This document shows, piece by piece, positions 51,315 through 59,199 of a stretch of DNA of 64,000 bases. A program made the position numbers and the translations under genes. Origin of the DNA: Bacteroidales bacterium UBA4293. Its GTDB lineage: Bacteria; Bacteroidota; Bacteroidia; Bacteroidales; Bacteroidaceae. The notes beneath the pieces are model-generated. The model worked only from the letters and a program-made list of their open reading frames with translations, had not been told where the DNA came from and did no database searches. The stretch is from contig DGVD01000012.1 in the NCBI GenBank assembly GCA_002395835.1, positions 106,462 through 170,461 on the forward strand. Reading direction: 5' to 3'. Within the stretch, counting starts at the first letter, position 1. Each line of letters begins with the position of its first letter.

Positions 51315-52367
51315 ATGAGAGAATTTTCTATACATCAGCCTGACCAAACTATTAAAGAGGCTTTAATCCAAAAAGTGGATAATTTAAATAAGCCTAAGCA
51401 TTCTCTGGGCCGTTTAGAGGAATTGGCTATTCAAATAGGTCTGGTACAGCAAACTCTTTCTCCATCTTTAAATCATCCTTGTCATATCCTTTTTGGTGCA
51501 GATCACGGCATAGAGAGAGAAAATGTAAGTGTATCTCCTCGTGAAATTACATGGCAACAAATGATAAATTTCACAAAGGGAGGTGGAGGAGTGAATATGT
51601 TTTGCAGACAGCATGGATTCAAATTCATAGAGGTGGATATGGGTGTGGATTATGATTTGTCGGCATATCCTTCTATATTGAATTGTAAGATAGCAAATGG
51701 AACCAAGAACTTCCTACACGAGGCAGCCATGACAGGAGAGGAAATGGACCGTGCCATAAATACAGGTTGTGAATTGGTTGATCGCTGTTTTGAGGAAGGT
51801 TGTAATATCATATGCTATGGTGAGATGGGAATTGCCAACACTTCACCATCTTCCATTTGGCTGAGCCTTTTGGGTAATTTGGAACTAGAAACTTGCGTAG
51901 GTGCAGGGGCAGGATTAGATAATCCTGGTATTCAGCATAAACTAAGTGTACTTAAATCTTCTGTAGAGAATTTTAAGGCGAAACATCAAAATACACAGGT
52001 AACAACGGAAGAGATTATTCGTTGGTTTGGCGGTTTTGAAATGGTTGCAGCTATTGGTGCCATGTGTAGAGCAGCTGAGCGTCATATGCTAGTTTTGGTT
52101 GATGGATTTATTATGAGTGCCTGCATGCTTGCTGCTAGTAAATTGTATCCAGAAGTATTGGACTACGCAATTTTTGGTCATGTAGGTGATGAATATGGTC
52201 ATAAGAAAATGCTGGATTTGATGGGGGCTAAGCCTCTGTTGGCTTTAGGCCTTCGTTTAGGTGAAGGTACGGGTGCATTGTGTGCTTATCCTATCATAGA
52301 GTCAGCTGTACATATGATTAATGAAATGAATAATTTTGAATCTGCTAAAATTACGAAGTATTTTTAA
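51315..52367 (+). CDS. cobT: Nicotinate-nucleotide-dimethylbenzimidazole phosphoribosyltransferase CobT
   Basis: A 350-residue enzyme that makes alpha-ribazole phosphate for the lower ligand of cobalamin. Motifs are KPKHSLGRLEELAIQIGLVQ (about residues 27-46), FGADHGIERENVSVSPREIT (about 65-84), GEMGIANTSPSSIW (about 168-181) and the C-terminal LRLGEGTGALCAYPIIESAV (about 314-333) with the conserved catalytic Glu. Starts 2 nt after cobU and its stop overlaps the cobS ATG (TAATG). Confidence 0.96.
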   Translation: MREFSIHQPDQTIKEALIQKVDNLNKPKHSLGRLEELAIQIGLVQQTLSPSLNHPCHILFGADHGIERENVSVSPREITWQQMINFTKGGGGVNMFCRQHGFKFIEVDMGVDYDLSAYPSILNCKIANGTKNFLHEAAMTGEEMDRAINTGCELVDRCFEEGCNIICYGEMGIANTSPSSIWLSLLGNLELETCVGAGAGLDNPGIQHKLSVLKSSVENFKAKHQNTQVTTEEIIRWFGGFEMVAAIGAMCRAAERHMLVLVDGFIMSACMLAASKLYPEVLDYAIFGHVGDEYGHKKMLDLMGAKPLLALGLRLGEGTGALCAYPIIESAVHMINEMNNFESAKITKYF

Positions 52368-53191
52368 TGCTGAAAGAAAAACTATCTCATTTGTGGGCCG
52401 CTTGTTGTATGTTTACACGTATACCATTGTGGAAAATCTGGAGTGCCCCGGTTGAAAGCTATCCTTATGCTGTCCATCATTGGATGATTGCAGGTGGCTT
52501 AATTGCAGCTTTGTGGTCTAGTATTATATTCTTTGGAATTTATCCTTGGTTTCCTGCATCTATTACAGTCTTAATTCTAATGGTAGGTTCTCTTTTTATT
52601 TCCGGTGGATTTCATGAAGATGGATTGGCTGATTTTGTAGATGGATTTGGAGGAGGAATGACTAAAGAACGTATCTTGGACATCATGAAAGATTCCCATA
52701 TAGGGACTTATGGTGTTTTAGCTTTAATCTCTTATTTCCTTACAACCTTTGTCTCTATAGGGGAATGGTCATCTAATTTTGCAGGTCTATATCATTCATC
52801 AGTTGCCTGCTTTTTAATTTATACTGTAACGGCTATTTGGTCTAGGTTTTTAGCTTCTTTTGTCCCAGCAACTTTAAAATATGCTCGGACTTCTGAAGGT
52901 GCAAAGATAAAGATGATTTATGCTCCATGGACAAAATGGGATTTTATTTATATGTTTGTAGTAGCTGTATTAACTCTATTTGTCTTTTTATATTTCTTCC
53001 CTTTTAGTATAGATGGATTGGTCTTGTGGTTTTTGACTCCTGTTATTGTGCTATTATTCTTGTATGGGATGATGAAAAAGCGCCTTCAGGGTTATACAGG
53101 TGACTGTTGTGGAGCTACAGTCTTATTATGTGAACTAAGCATGAATATGACGATGGCTATATTATCCTATTTTCATGTTACAACTTTATAA
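52367..53191 (+). CDS. cobS: Adenosylcobinamide-GDP ribazoletransferase CobS
   Basis: A 274-residue integral membrane enzyme that joins adenosylcobinamide-GDP and alpha-ribazole to make cobalamin. It has about six membrane helices and the Asp-rich Mg-binding motif GGFHEDGLADFVDGFGGG (about residues 81-98), the family hallmark, then RILDIMKDSHIGTYG (about 103-117). The C-terminal GYTGDCCGATVLLCEL is also typical. It starts inside the stop of cobT, so it is translationally coupled. Confidence 0.96.
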   Translation: MLKEKLSHLWAACCMFTRIPLWKIWSAPVESYPYAVHHWMIAGGLIAALWSSIIFFGIYPWFPASITVLILMVGSLFISGGFHEDGLADFVDGFGGGMTKERILDIMKDSHIGTYGVLALISYFLTTFVSIGEWSSNFAGLYHSSVACFLIYTVTAIWSRFLASFVPATLKYARTSEGAKIKMIYAPWTKWDFIYMFVVAVLTLFVFLYFFPFSIDGLVLWFLTPVIVLLFLYGMMKKRLQGYTGDCCGATVLLCELSMNMTMAILSYFHVTTL

Positions 53192-53201
53192 TATAACGTA
53201 A

Positions 53202-53990
53202 ATGATAAAAGCTGTTTTTTTTGATATAGATGGAACTTTGGTTCCTTTTAAAAGTCACAGTGTACCAGAATCCACTCGAAGGGCTATACATGAAATAAGG
53301 GTAAAAGGTGTAAAAGTTTTTATCTGTACAGGTCGTCCCATCCAGTTTATTGATAACTTGGAGGGCGTTGAATATGATGGCATGGTTACTGTCACAGGTG
53401 CTTTATGTATAGATGCTGAGGGGCATATAATTAGTTGTAAGTATATCCCTAGAAATAATGTAGAATCCTTGTTGGAATATTTAAAGCCTCAAATGAATCC
53501 TACACCTTTTATGGCCGTAGCTAAAGATAAGATGTATGCGAATAATTTGGACCGTGAGGATGTCTTGGATATTGTTAATTTTTTGAATGTCCCCAATTTG
53601 AATTATCTACCTTTAGAGGAGGCATTAAATGATGATATATTACAGCTCATCGGTTTTTTCCGTGAGGATGAGGAAGTTTTTCTCAAGAAGAACGTTTTGA
53701 AAGATTGTAATCCTATGCGTTGGCATGAACTTTTTGCTGATGTGGTAGCTGGAAACGTAAGCAAAAGTGCTGGTATAGATGCAATGATAGACCATTATGG
53801 AATAGACTTATCAGAAACAATGGCATTCGGCGATGGTGGAAACGACATTCTAATGCTGGATCATGTAGCCATAGGTATAGCCATGGGAAATGCAGGAGAT
53901 AACGTTAAAGAACATGCTGATTATATTACCGATGATGCTGATAAAGATGGGATATTACATGCCTTACAGCATTTTGGTTTGCTAGAATAA
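53202..53990 (+). CDS. HAD-IIB (Cof-type) phosphatase at the end of the cob operon
   Basis: A 262-residue phosphohydrolase. HAD motif I is FFDIDGTLVPF (about residues 6-16, nucleophile Asp), motif II is CTGRPIQF (about 41-48), motif III Lys is in the NVSKSAGIDAMIDHYG region (about 185) and motif IV is AFGDGGNDILML (about 208-219). The cap is of the Cof type. It starts 10 nt after cobS. In other Bacteroidetes cob clusters this place is often taken by CobC, a histidine phosphatase that dephosphorylates alpha-ribazole phosphate; this HAD protein might do that job, but Cof-type enzymes usually act on sugar or flavin phosphates. Confidence 0.9.
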   Translation: MIKAVFFDIDGTLVPFKSHSVPESTRRAIHEIRVKGVKVFICTGRPIQFIDNLEGVEYDGMVTVTGALCIDAEGHIISCKYIPRNNVESLLEYLKPQMNPTPFMAVAKDKMYANNLDREDVLDIVNFLNVPNLNYLPLEEALNDDILQLIGFFREDEEVFLKKNVLKDCNPMRWHELFADVVAGNVSKSAGIDAMIDHYGIDLSETMAFGDGGNDILMLDHVAIGIAMGNAGDNVKEHADYITDDADKDGILHALQHFGLLE

Positions 53991-54022
53991 GGAAGGGGGC
54001 TTTTGCAGCCCCCTTCCTTATT
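53986..54022. terminator. Bidirectional terminator between the cob operon and tyrA
   Basis: Perfect 15-bp stem with arms AATAAGGAAGGGGGC and GCCCCCTTCCTTATT and a 7-nt loop. It covers the stop codon of the HAD gene and lies 3 nt from the tyrA stop. The T tracts are short. Confidence 0.85.
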
Positions 54023-54024
54023 AC

Positions 54025-54804
54025 TTAATTTAGAGCATTTTTTCGGATCTTTGTTAAGTACTCTTTCATGCGGTTGGAATCTTTTTTATCGATAATATCC
54101 TGCAAATCATCTAACTCTTTACGGATATTTTCCACCTGCCCAGAAGTATTTGGATTGAAAAGAATCTCTTGTAGTAAATAGTCATCTTCGTTGAGAACCC
54201 CTCTGGCTATAGCCTCATGGCGCTTGAAAGTGGTTCCTGGTGCATCAATGTGTTTCATGACGGCACTGAAAACGAATGTAGAAACAAATGGAATGCTTAA
54301 AGAGTATGCAACTATCTCATCGTGTTCTTGAAAAGTGTATTCATAAATATTTAAGTGAAGATGTTGATACAGATCTTTAAAGAATACTTTACCGAGATGG
54401 TCACCTTCGCTTATGATAATGGCATTTTCTTGGCTTAGGTTGCTAAGGCTCGCAAATGTAGGGCCAAACATTGGATGCGTAGATACGTAGTATTTGTGAC
54501 CACACGTTTCATAGAAATTCTTTAATCCTGTTTTAACAGAAGCTATATCACTAAGAATACAGCTATCTGGTATGTGTGGTAGAACCATGTTGAATGCGGA
54601 AATAGTGTATTTTACCGTAGCAGCATTGATCACTAGCTCTGGCTCAAAGTCTTTAATTTCTTCTACTTTTGTAAATCTGCGTGCGTTATAAGTAAATCGC
54701 AAACGTTTAGGGTCTATATCAAAGATTGCAACTTCATGGTCAAAACTAAGTACATCACAAAAGAATGTACCCATTTTTCCAGCGCCTAAAATGAGTATTT
54801 TCAT
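54025..54804 (-). CDS. tyrA: Prephenate dehydrogenase TyrA
   Basis: A 259-residue enzyme that converts prephenate to 4-hydroxyphenylpyruvate, the tyrosine branch. The NAD site is ILGAGKMGTFF (about residues 4-14), and the catalytic region has SDIASVKTGLKNF (about 84-96), VSTHPMFGPTFA (about 106-117) and the helical C-terminal part. There is no ACT domain, so feedback control must lie elsewhere, such as in the leader described upstream. It is the last gene of the pheA operon, 4 nt after the fused synthase. Confidence 0.93.
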   Translation of the reverse strand: MKILILGAGKMGTFFCDVLSFDHEVAIFDIDPKRLRFTYNARRFTKVEEIKDFEPELVINAATVKYTISAFNMVLPHIPDSCILSDIASVKTGLKNFYETCGHKYYVSTHPMFGPTFASLSNLSQENAIIISEGDHLGKVFFKDLYQHLHLNIYEYTFQEHDEIVAYSLSIPFVSTFVFSAVMKHIDAPGTTFKRHEAIARGVLNEDDYLLQEILFNPNTSGQVENIRKELDDLQDIIDKKDSNRMKEYLTKIRKNALN

Positions 54805-54808
54805 TTTC

Positions 54809-55870
54809 TTATTTATTTATTATTTCCATTTGCTGGTGAACACTTTCTTCGTGGATGGTTTCAAATATGTTTTTAACGCAATTGCTCCCGATACCACAAA
54901 GAGCACCTTGAGCTCCACGTTTTTCCAAAATTTCTGAGTAGCGTTCAGCTTGGAGAATAGTCATGTTGTGCTCTTTTTTATACATTCCGATTTCACGAGA
55001 GATGCGCATACGCTTTGACAAAATCTCTATAAGTTTATTGTCACATTCGTCAATTTGCTTTCTGAGCTCATTCAGGCTTTCTGTTGTCATTTTCTCATTA
55101 CGAATTACTAAGAGACTAAGAATGTAATCAAGGATGTCTGGAGTAACCTGCTGCTTGGCATCGCTCCAAGCAGCATCAGGATTACAGTGGGATTCTATCA
55201 TAAGCCCATCAAAGCCTAAATCCATGGCTTGTTGGCATAGTGGCGCTACCAGTTCTCGTTTCCCTCCTATATGGCTAGGGTCACAAATGATGGGAAGTTC
55301 TGGGTATCGTCTACGTAGTTCAATAGGTATATGCCATTGCGGCAGATTTCTGTATATTGATTTGTCGTAAGAAGAGAATCCCCGGTGAATGGCACCTATA
55401 CGTTTAATGCCTGCATTATTAAGACGCTCCATTGCACCGATCCATAATTCAAGGTCCGGATTTACGGGGTTTTTTACAAGTACAGGAATATCTACACCTC
55501 GTAAGGCATCGGCCAGATCCTGCATGGCAAATGGGTTAGCCGAAGTACGAGCCCCAATCCAAAGGATGTCCATGCCTGCACTTAAAGCTTGTTCTACATG
55601 CATAGGAGTTGCCACTTCTGTACTTACTAGCATTCCTGTTTCTTCTTTAACACGCTTCATCCAGGGAAGGCCGATTTTCCCTACACCTTCAAAGCCTCCT
55701 GGTTTGGTTCTTGGTTTCCATATACCAGCTCTGAAAATTTTCAGCCCTTTATTTGCCAACTGATGGGCCGTATTTAATACTTGCTCTTCTGTTTCGGCAC
55801 TGCAAGGTCCGGTAATAACTAATGGGCGTTTAGCCTCAATACCCTGGAGGTTTAACTTTTCAATTTCCAT
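54809..55870 (-). CDS. aroF: Bifunctional DAHP synthase / chorismate mutase
   Basis: A 353-residue fusion. The N-terminal part (about residues 1-262) is a small DAHP synthase of the KDO8P-synthase-like type: VITGPCSAETEEQVL (18-32), KPRTKPGGFEGVGKIG (about 52-67), STEVATPMHVEQAL, GARTSANPF, PVLVKNPVNPD, IHRGFSSYDK and CDPSHIGGKR. The C-terminal part (about 263-353) is an AroQ chorismate mutase: ELRKQIDECDNKLIEILSKR (about 272-291) and MTILQAERYSEILEKR. It catalyses the first step of the shikimate pathway and chorismate to prephenate. The mutase domain probably also acts as the inhibitor-sensing part. Fusion is known in Bacteroidetes. Confidence 0.94.
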   Translation of the reverse strand: MEIEKLNLQGIEAKRPLVITGPCSAETEEQVLNTAHQLANKGLKIFRAGIWKPRTKPGGFEGVGKIGLPWMKRVKEETGMLVSTEVATPMHVEQALSAGMDILWIGARTSANPFAMQDLADALRGVDIPVLVKNPVNPDLELWIGAMERLNNAGIKRIGAIHRGFSSYDKSIYRNLPQWHIPIELRRRYPELPIICDPSHIGGKRELVAPLCQQAMDLGFDGLMIESHCNPDAAWSDAKQQVTPDILDYILSLLVIRNEKMTTESLNELRKQIDECDNKLIEILSKRMRISREIGMYKKEHNMTILQAERYSEILEKRGAQGALCGIGSNCVKNIFETIHEESVHQQMEIINK

Positions 55871-55890
55871 ATATTTTTTTCTTTTTTTCT

Positions 55891-57069
55891 TTAAAGAATG
55901 GTTTTGATACGCCTTAAAGCTTCATCCAATTGAGCTTCTTTAGCGCATAGAGAGATTCTTAGATACCGGTTCCCATTATTTCCAAATATGAAACCTGGAG
56001 TTATGAACACATTAGCTTCGTGCAAGACTTTCTCTGTCAGGATTTCTACATTGTCATAAGAATCTGGAATTCGTCCCCAAAGGAACATTCCTACTTGTGT
56101 GGGGTCAAATGTGCATCCTAATGCATTCATTATCTCTTCAGCTATTTTGCGTCTTTTTGCATAAATTTTTATGTTATGTTCTTGATGCCATTCATCATTA
56201 TTATGTAGAGCTTGTGCTGCTGCAAGTTGTAGAGGCTTGAACATTCCACTATCTACATTACTTTTCACTTTTATAATCCATTGTATGAATTGAGAATTGG
56301 TAGAAATCCACCCTACACGCCATCCTGGCATGTTTTGACTTTTACTCATGGAGTTGAATTCAATGCAGCAATCTTTTGCTCCTTCTATTTGTAATAAGCT
56401 GATAGGATGTTCATTTAAAATGAGACTATATGGATTGTCATTGACCACCACGATGTTATGCTTATGTGCAAAATCTACTAGTTTTTGGAAAAGTTCTAAA
56501 GAGGCACTGGCTCCAGTAGGCATATTGGGGTAGTTGGTCCACATCAACTTTACATCGGTGAGATCCATTTCTTCTAATTTGTCAAAATTGGGCTGCCATT
56601 TATTATCTTCCATTAAGTCATAGTTGATAATTTGTGCACCTAAAAGCTTACTTATTGAAGTGTAGGTAGGGTAGCCTGGATTTGGTATAAGAACCTTATC
56701 TCCAGGGTTGACAAAAGCTAAAGTGACATGAAGAATACCTTCCTTAGAACCGATTAAGGGAAGAATTTCAGTTTTTGGATCCAAATGAACATTGTACCAT
56801 CTTTTGTAGAAGAAGGCCATACCTTCCCTTAGTTCAGGGATGCCTACGTATGGCTGATAGCCGTGGACATCCGATTTGATAGATTCTTTGTTTAAAACTT
56901 CAAGTGTTTCAGCAGAAGGTGGCATGTCTGGGCTTCCAATACCTAGGTTGATGACATTCTTACCTTCCGCATTCATCTGCGAAACTTCTTTCAGCTTTCG
57001 TGAGAAGTAGTACTCTTGTACTGTTTCTAACCTGTTAGCAGGATGTATATTATATTGTCTGTCTTCCAT
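55891..57069 (-). CDS. Class I/II PLP aminotransferase, probably aromatic
   Basis: A 392-residue PLP enzyme. The cofactor Lys243 is in NSMSKSQNMPGWRVGW; other fold type I motifs are VLIPNPGYPTYTS (about residues 126-138), TNYPNMPTGA (about 178-187) and NDNPYSLIL (about 210-218). It sits between pheA and the fused synthase and starts 20 nt inside the end of pheA, so it is translationally coupled. Context makes the last transamination of phenylpyruvate and hydroxyphenylpyruvate the likely job, although sequence alone would also fit aspartate or LL-diaminopimelate-type enzymes. Confidence 0.88.
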   Translation of the reverse strand: MEDRQYNIHPANRLETVQEYYFSRKLKEVSQMNAEGKNVINLGIGSPDMPPSAETLEVLNKESIKSDVHGYQPYVGIPELREGMAFFYKRWYNVHLDPKTEILPLIGSKEGILHVTLAFVNPGDKVLIPNPGYPTYTSISKLLGAQIINYDLMEDNKWQPNFDKLEEMDLTDVKLMWTNYPNMPTGASASLELFQKLVDFAHKHNIVVVNDNPYSLILNEHPISLLQIEGAKDCCIEFNSMSKSQNMPGWRVGWISTNSQFIQWIIKVKSNVDSGMFKPLQLAAAQALHNNDEWHQEHNIKIYAKRRKIAEEIMNALGCTFDPTQVGMFLWGRIPDSYDNVEILTEKVLHEANVFITPGFIFGNNGNRYLRISLCAKEAQLDEALRRIKTIL

Positions 57070-57892
57070 CTTGATATTCTCCTAAAATTTTAAACTCACG
57101 TGTTAGAGGGGTTATTGCGTCAACGGATTGGTGAAACCTCAGGTAATCGTTGAAAATAACATCTACATAGAATTGGTATTCCCATTCACGTCCTATGATT
57201 GGGAGTGACTGAATCTTAGTAAGATTAATTTTATAAAATGAAAAAATAGATAATACCTGGGAAAGACTTCCTTCTGCATGAGGCAACGTAAATACAATGC
57301 TTGCTTTATTTGCCTTGCTCTTATTTCTAATGTCATCAGCCCTCCAAGGATCACTTAGAAAGAGGAATCTAGTGAAATTATGTTTGTTGGTTTCAATACC
57401 TTCCTTTAAAATCTTCATGCCATAAAGAGGAGCTGCAAATTTAGAGCAGATAGCAGCATGTCCATGAAGTTGTAATCTATGTATTCTTTCTGCACTTGCA
57501 GCTGTATCTTCTGTTTCCACAGCTTTGAACTGGGGATGTTTATTCAAAAAATCTCTACATTGCATTAGGGCTACTGGGTGGGAATTGACTTCAGTGATGC
57601 TATCCCAGTCATCGTCGGGTAGACACATGATGCTGTGACTTATTCTAAGTTTATGCTCACCAACAATTGTCATTTGACTGTCCCTAAGAAGTTCATAGTT
57701 GTGCAGTAGGCTGCCGGCAATTGTATTTTCTATTGCAATTGCTCCCAGTACATTATTGTCGTTCTTCATTGCCTCAAAAACTTGTTCAAAAGTGTCGCAA
57801 CAGATTAATTCTATTTCTTCACTTTCGAAAAAGTGGTGTACGGCAATGTCGTGATAAGAGCCTATAATACCTTGTATCGCTACTTTCTTCAT
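57050..57892 (-). CDS. pheA: Prephenate dehydratase PheA
   Basis: A 280-residue enzyme that converts prephenate to phenylpyruvate, the phenylalanine branch. The dehydratase domain starts KKVAIQGIIGSYHDIAVHHF, with GAIAIENTIAGSLLHNYELL (about residues 51-70) and AAICSKFAAPLYGMKIL. The regulatory ACT domain is about 196-275 with SIVFTLPHAEGSLSQVLSIF, which in the family senses Phe. I use the ATG at 57892; the open frame extends 6 codons further into the terminator tail. First gene after the attenuator, so its expression depends on the leader. Confidence 0.94.
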   Translation of the reverse strand: MKKVAIQGIIGSYHDIAVHHFFESEEIELICCDTFEQVFEAMKNDNNVLGAIAIENTIAGSLLHNYELLRDSQMTIVGEHKLRISHSIMCLPDDDWDSITEVNSHPVALMQCRDFLNKHPQFKAVETEDTAASAERIHRLQLHGHAAICSKFAAPLYGMKILKEGIETNKHNFTRFLFLSDPWRADDIRNKSKANKASIVFTLPHAEGSLSQVLSIFSFYKINLTKIQSLPIIGREWEYQFYVDVIFNDYLRFHQSVDAITPLTREFKILGEYQDGRQTI

Positions 57893-57907
57893 TGTTTGTT
57901 GTATCTT

Positions 57908-57937
57908 CAAAAAAAAGTCCCGCTATTAGGCGGGACT
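57908..57937 (-). terminator. Attenuator terminator before pheA
   Basis: On the minus strand, AGTCCCGC-CTAATA-GCGGGACT forms a perfect 8-bp stem (57930-57937 pairs with 57916-57923), followed by a T run of at least seven (57909-57915). It lies 22 nt after the leader-peptide stop and 16 nt before the pheA ATG. Confidence 0.93.
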
Positions 57938-57989
57938 CTGTATCTCATTAACTAAATCTTATTTCAGAGGTATATATACAACTTCCCGC
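57930..57989 (-). promoter_or_regulatory. Antiterminator pairing region of the pheA attenuator
   Basis: On the minus strand GCGGGA (57984-57989, inside the leader ORF) can pair with TCCCGC (57930-57935), the 5' arm of the terminator. Next to it CTCTG (about 57965-57969) can pair with CAGAG (57936-57940), so one 11-nt strand, CAGAGTCCCGC, pairs with both. Between the two 5' segments lies the self-complementary GTATATATAC, which could stack as a small hairpin. This structure excludes the terminator. Confidence 0.8.
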
Positions 57990-58054
57990 TTCACTTTATA
58001 GCTAAAGTAAAAGTAATAAAAGAAGTAATAAAAAGAAATAAACAAATTTCTCAT
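57959..58054 (-). CDS. Phe/Tyr-rich leader peptide of the pheA operon
   Basis: A 31-codon ORF that starts ATG at 58054 (a second in-frame ATG lies at 58063) and ends TAA at 57961-57959. Residues 5-19 read FISFYYFFYYFYFSY, that is six Phe and six Tyr in 15 codons (58042-57998), and one more Tyr at residue 27. The codons CGG GAA that follow supply the antiterminator strand. This is the layout of an attenuation leader: a ribosome short of charged tRNA-Phe or tRNA-Tyr would stall within the aromatic run. It is too short for ordinary gene finding. The peptide itself probably has no function. Confidence 0.9.
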   Translation of the reverse strand: MRNLFISFYYFFYYFYFSYKVKREVVYIPLK

Positions 58055-58080
58055 ATATGCCATATTTCTAAAACACGCTG

Positions 58081-58110
58081 CAAATATACTCTTTTTACAT
58101 TAATTTACAA
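58081..58110 (-). promoter_or_regulatory. Promoter of the pheA leader and operon
   Basis: On the minus strand, TTG (58108-58110), a 19-nt spacer and TATATTTG (58081-58088), both close to the Bacteroidetes consensus. The start is expected near 58075, about 12 to 20 nt before the leader ATGs. Confidence 0.8.
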
Positions 58111-58161
58111 TAAAAAGTATCAATTTTTTGTAGAACGGTCTAGATTTTTTACAGTTTTCAA

Positions 58162-59130
58162 CTAAGAGAACGGATTTATGGCTTTATACCGTGCATTTAC
58201 TTCCTCTTCTATGTTGGTGAAACTGGTATTACCCTTATTACTCTCATTGAATAGCTTTTCAGCCATCTTTAAATCTTCTTCTGAACCTGCAATATCACCT
58301 TGCAATTTTTTGATTTGACTTCTTTCTTTATAAGCTTCAGCAAAGTCAGGCTTGTTTTCTATCGCTTCATCTACCAGTTTTGAGGCTGCATCATATTTTT
58401 TAAGTCCGATAAGAAGTTGTGTCAGTGCTATAATCACAGGTTCATTGAATGGATTTTGATCAATGATGGTTTTATAGAATTTAATAGCACTTTCGTTATC
58501 TCCTGCTATGGTTCTCAATTCAGCCTTTTTTGCCAGGTAAGTTTCATCATTTGCATCTATGGAAAGAAGTTTGTCTATATCTTCTTCAGCGTTTTTAAAT
58601 TGCTCCATACTGCAGTAGATTTCACTACGCAAGAGGTATGCATCTTTATATTCTTTATCCAGACTGATGGCTTTTGTCAGCATGGCAATAGCGGAAACTT
58701 CATCTTCCAAGCCATAACATGCCTTGCCAAAATAGTAATATATCTCTGGCTTATTTTCATCGATTAAATATGCCCTTTGACAGGCATCGTTCATGGCTTG
58801 CCAATTTTGAAGATGGTCTGACACTCTAGCCATCATGAGATAAGTTTCTATATTGTTAGGCTCTAGTTCTGCCATCTTTTCCAGTTGCTCATAAGCTAGA
58901 GGATAATCTTGGATGGCATTATAGGAATTGGCTAGATATAATCTAGTGCTGAAGTCCTCTTTTAATGCTAGGGCCTCCGTAAAACATTTGATGGAGTAGG
59001 GAATTTGTCCCATTCGTTGTGCTTTAACACCATCAAATTTAAGGATGTCAAATTTTCTTTCTTTTTGCTTTTCTAGTTCTTCCGGAGTAGGTTGTTTTTT
59101 ACTTCCGAATAGTGATGAGAAAAAACCCAT
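58162..59130 (-). CDS. Tetratricopeptide repeat protein
   Basis: A 322-residue cytoplasmic protein without signal peptide. It has about seven to eight TPR units from residue 35 on, e.g. AYEQLEKMAELEPNNIETYL, YYYFGKACYGLEDEVSAIAM, LLRSEIYCSMEQFKNAEEDI and AYKERSQIKKLQGDIAGSEE. The N-terminus (MGFFSSLFGSKKQPTPEELE) is basic and could associate with the membrane. TPRs hold protein complexes together; the partner is unknown. It precedes the pheA leader and follows the oad hairpin; no clear promoter is seen for it. Confidence 0.88.
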   Translation of the reverse strand: MGFFSSLFGSKKQPTPEELEKQKERKFDILKFDGVKAQRMGQIPYSIKCFTEALALKEDFSTRLYLANSYNAIQDYPLAYEQLEKMAELEPNNIETYLMMARVSDHLQNWQAMNDACQRAYLIDENKPEIYYYFGKACYGLEDEVSAIAMLTKAISLDKEYKDAYLLRSEIYCSMEQFKNAEEDIDKLLSIDANDETYLAKKAELRTIAGDNESAIKFYKTIIDQNPFNEPVIIALTQLLIGLKKYDAASKLVDEAIENKPDFAEAYKERSQIKKLQGDIAGSEEDLKMAEKLFNESNKGNTSFTNIEEEVNARYKAINPFS

Positions 59131-59148
59131 ATAGATTTATTTTAATAG

Positions 59149-59177
59149 GTATGGGCGGATTGAAAACCCGCCCATAC
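59149..59177 (-). terminator. Hairpin after oadB
   Basis: 10-bp stem GTATGGGCGG/CCGCCCATAC (59149-59158 and 59168-59177) with a 9-nt loop. The T tail on the minus strand is poor, so termination may be partial and the TPR gene may be read from the oad transcript. Confidence 0.5.
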
Positions 59178-59199
59178 ATTTATATATATATTATTTTCA

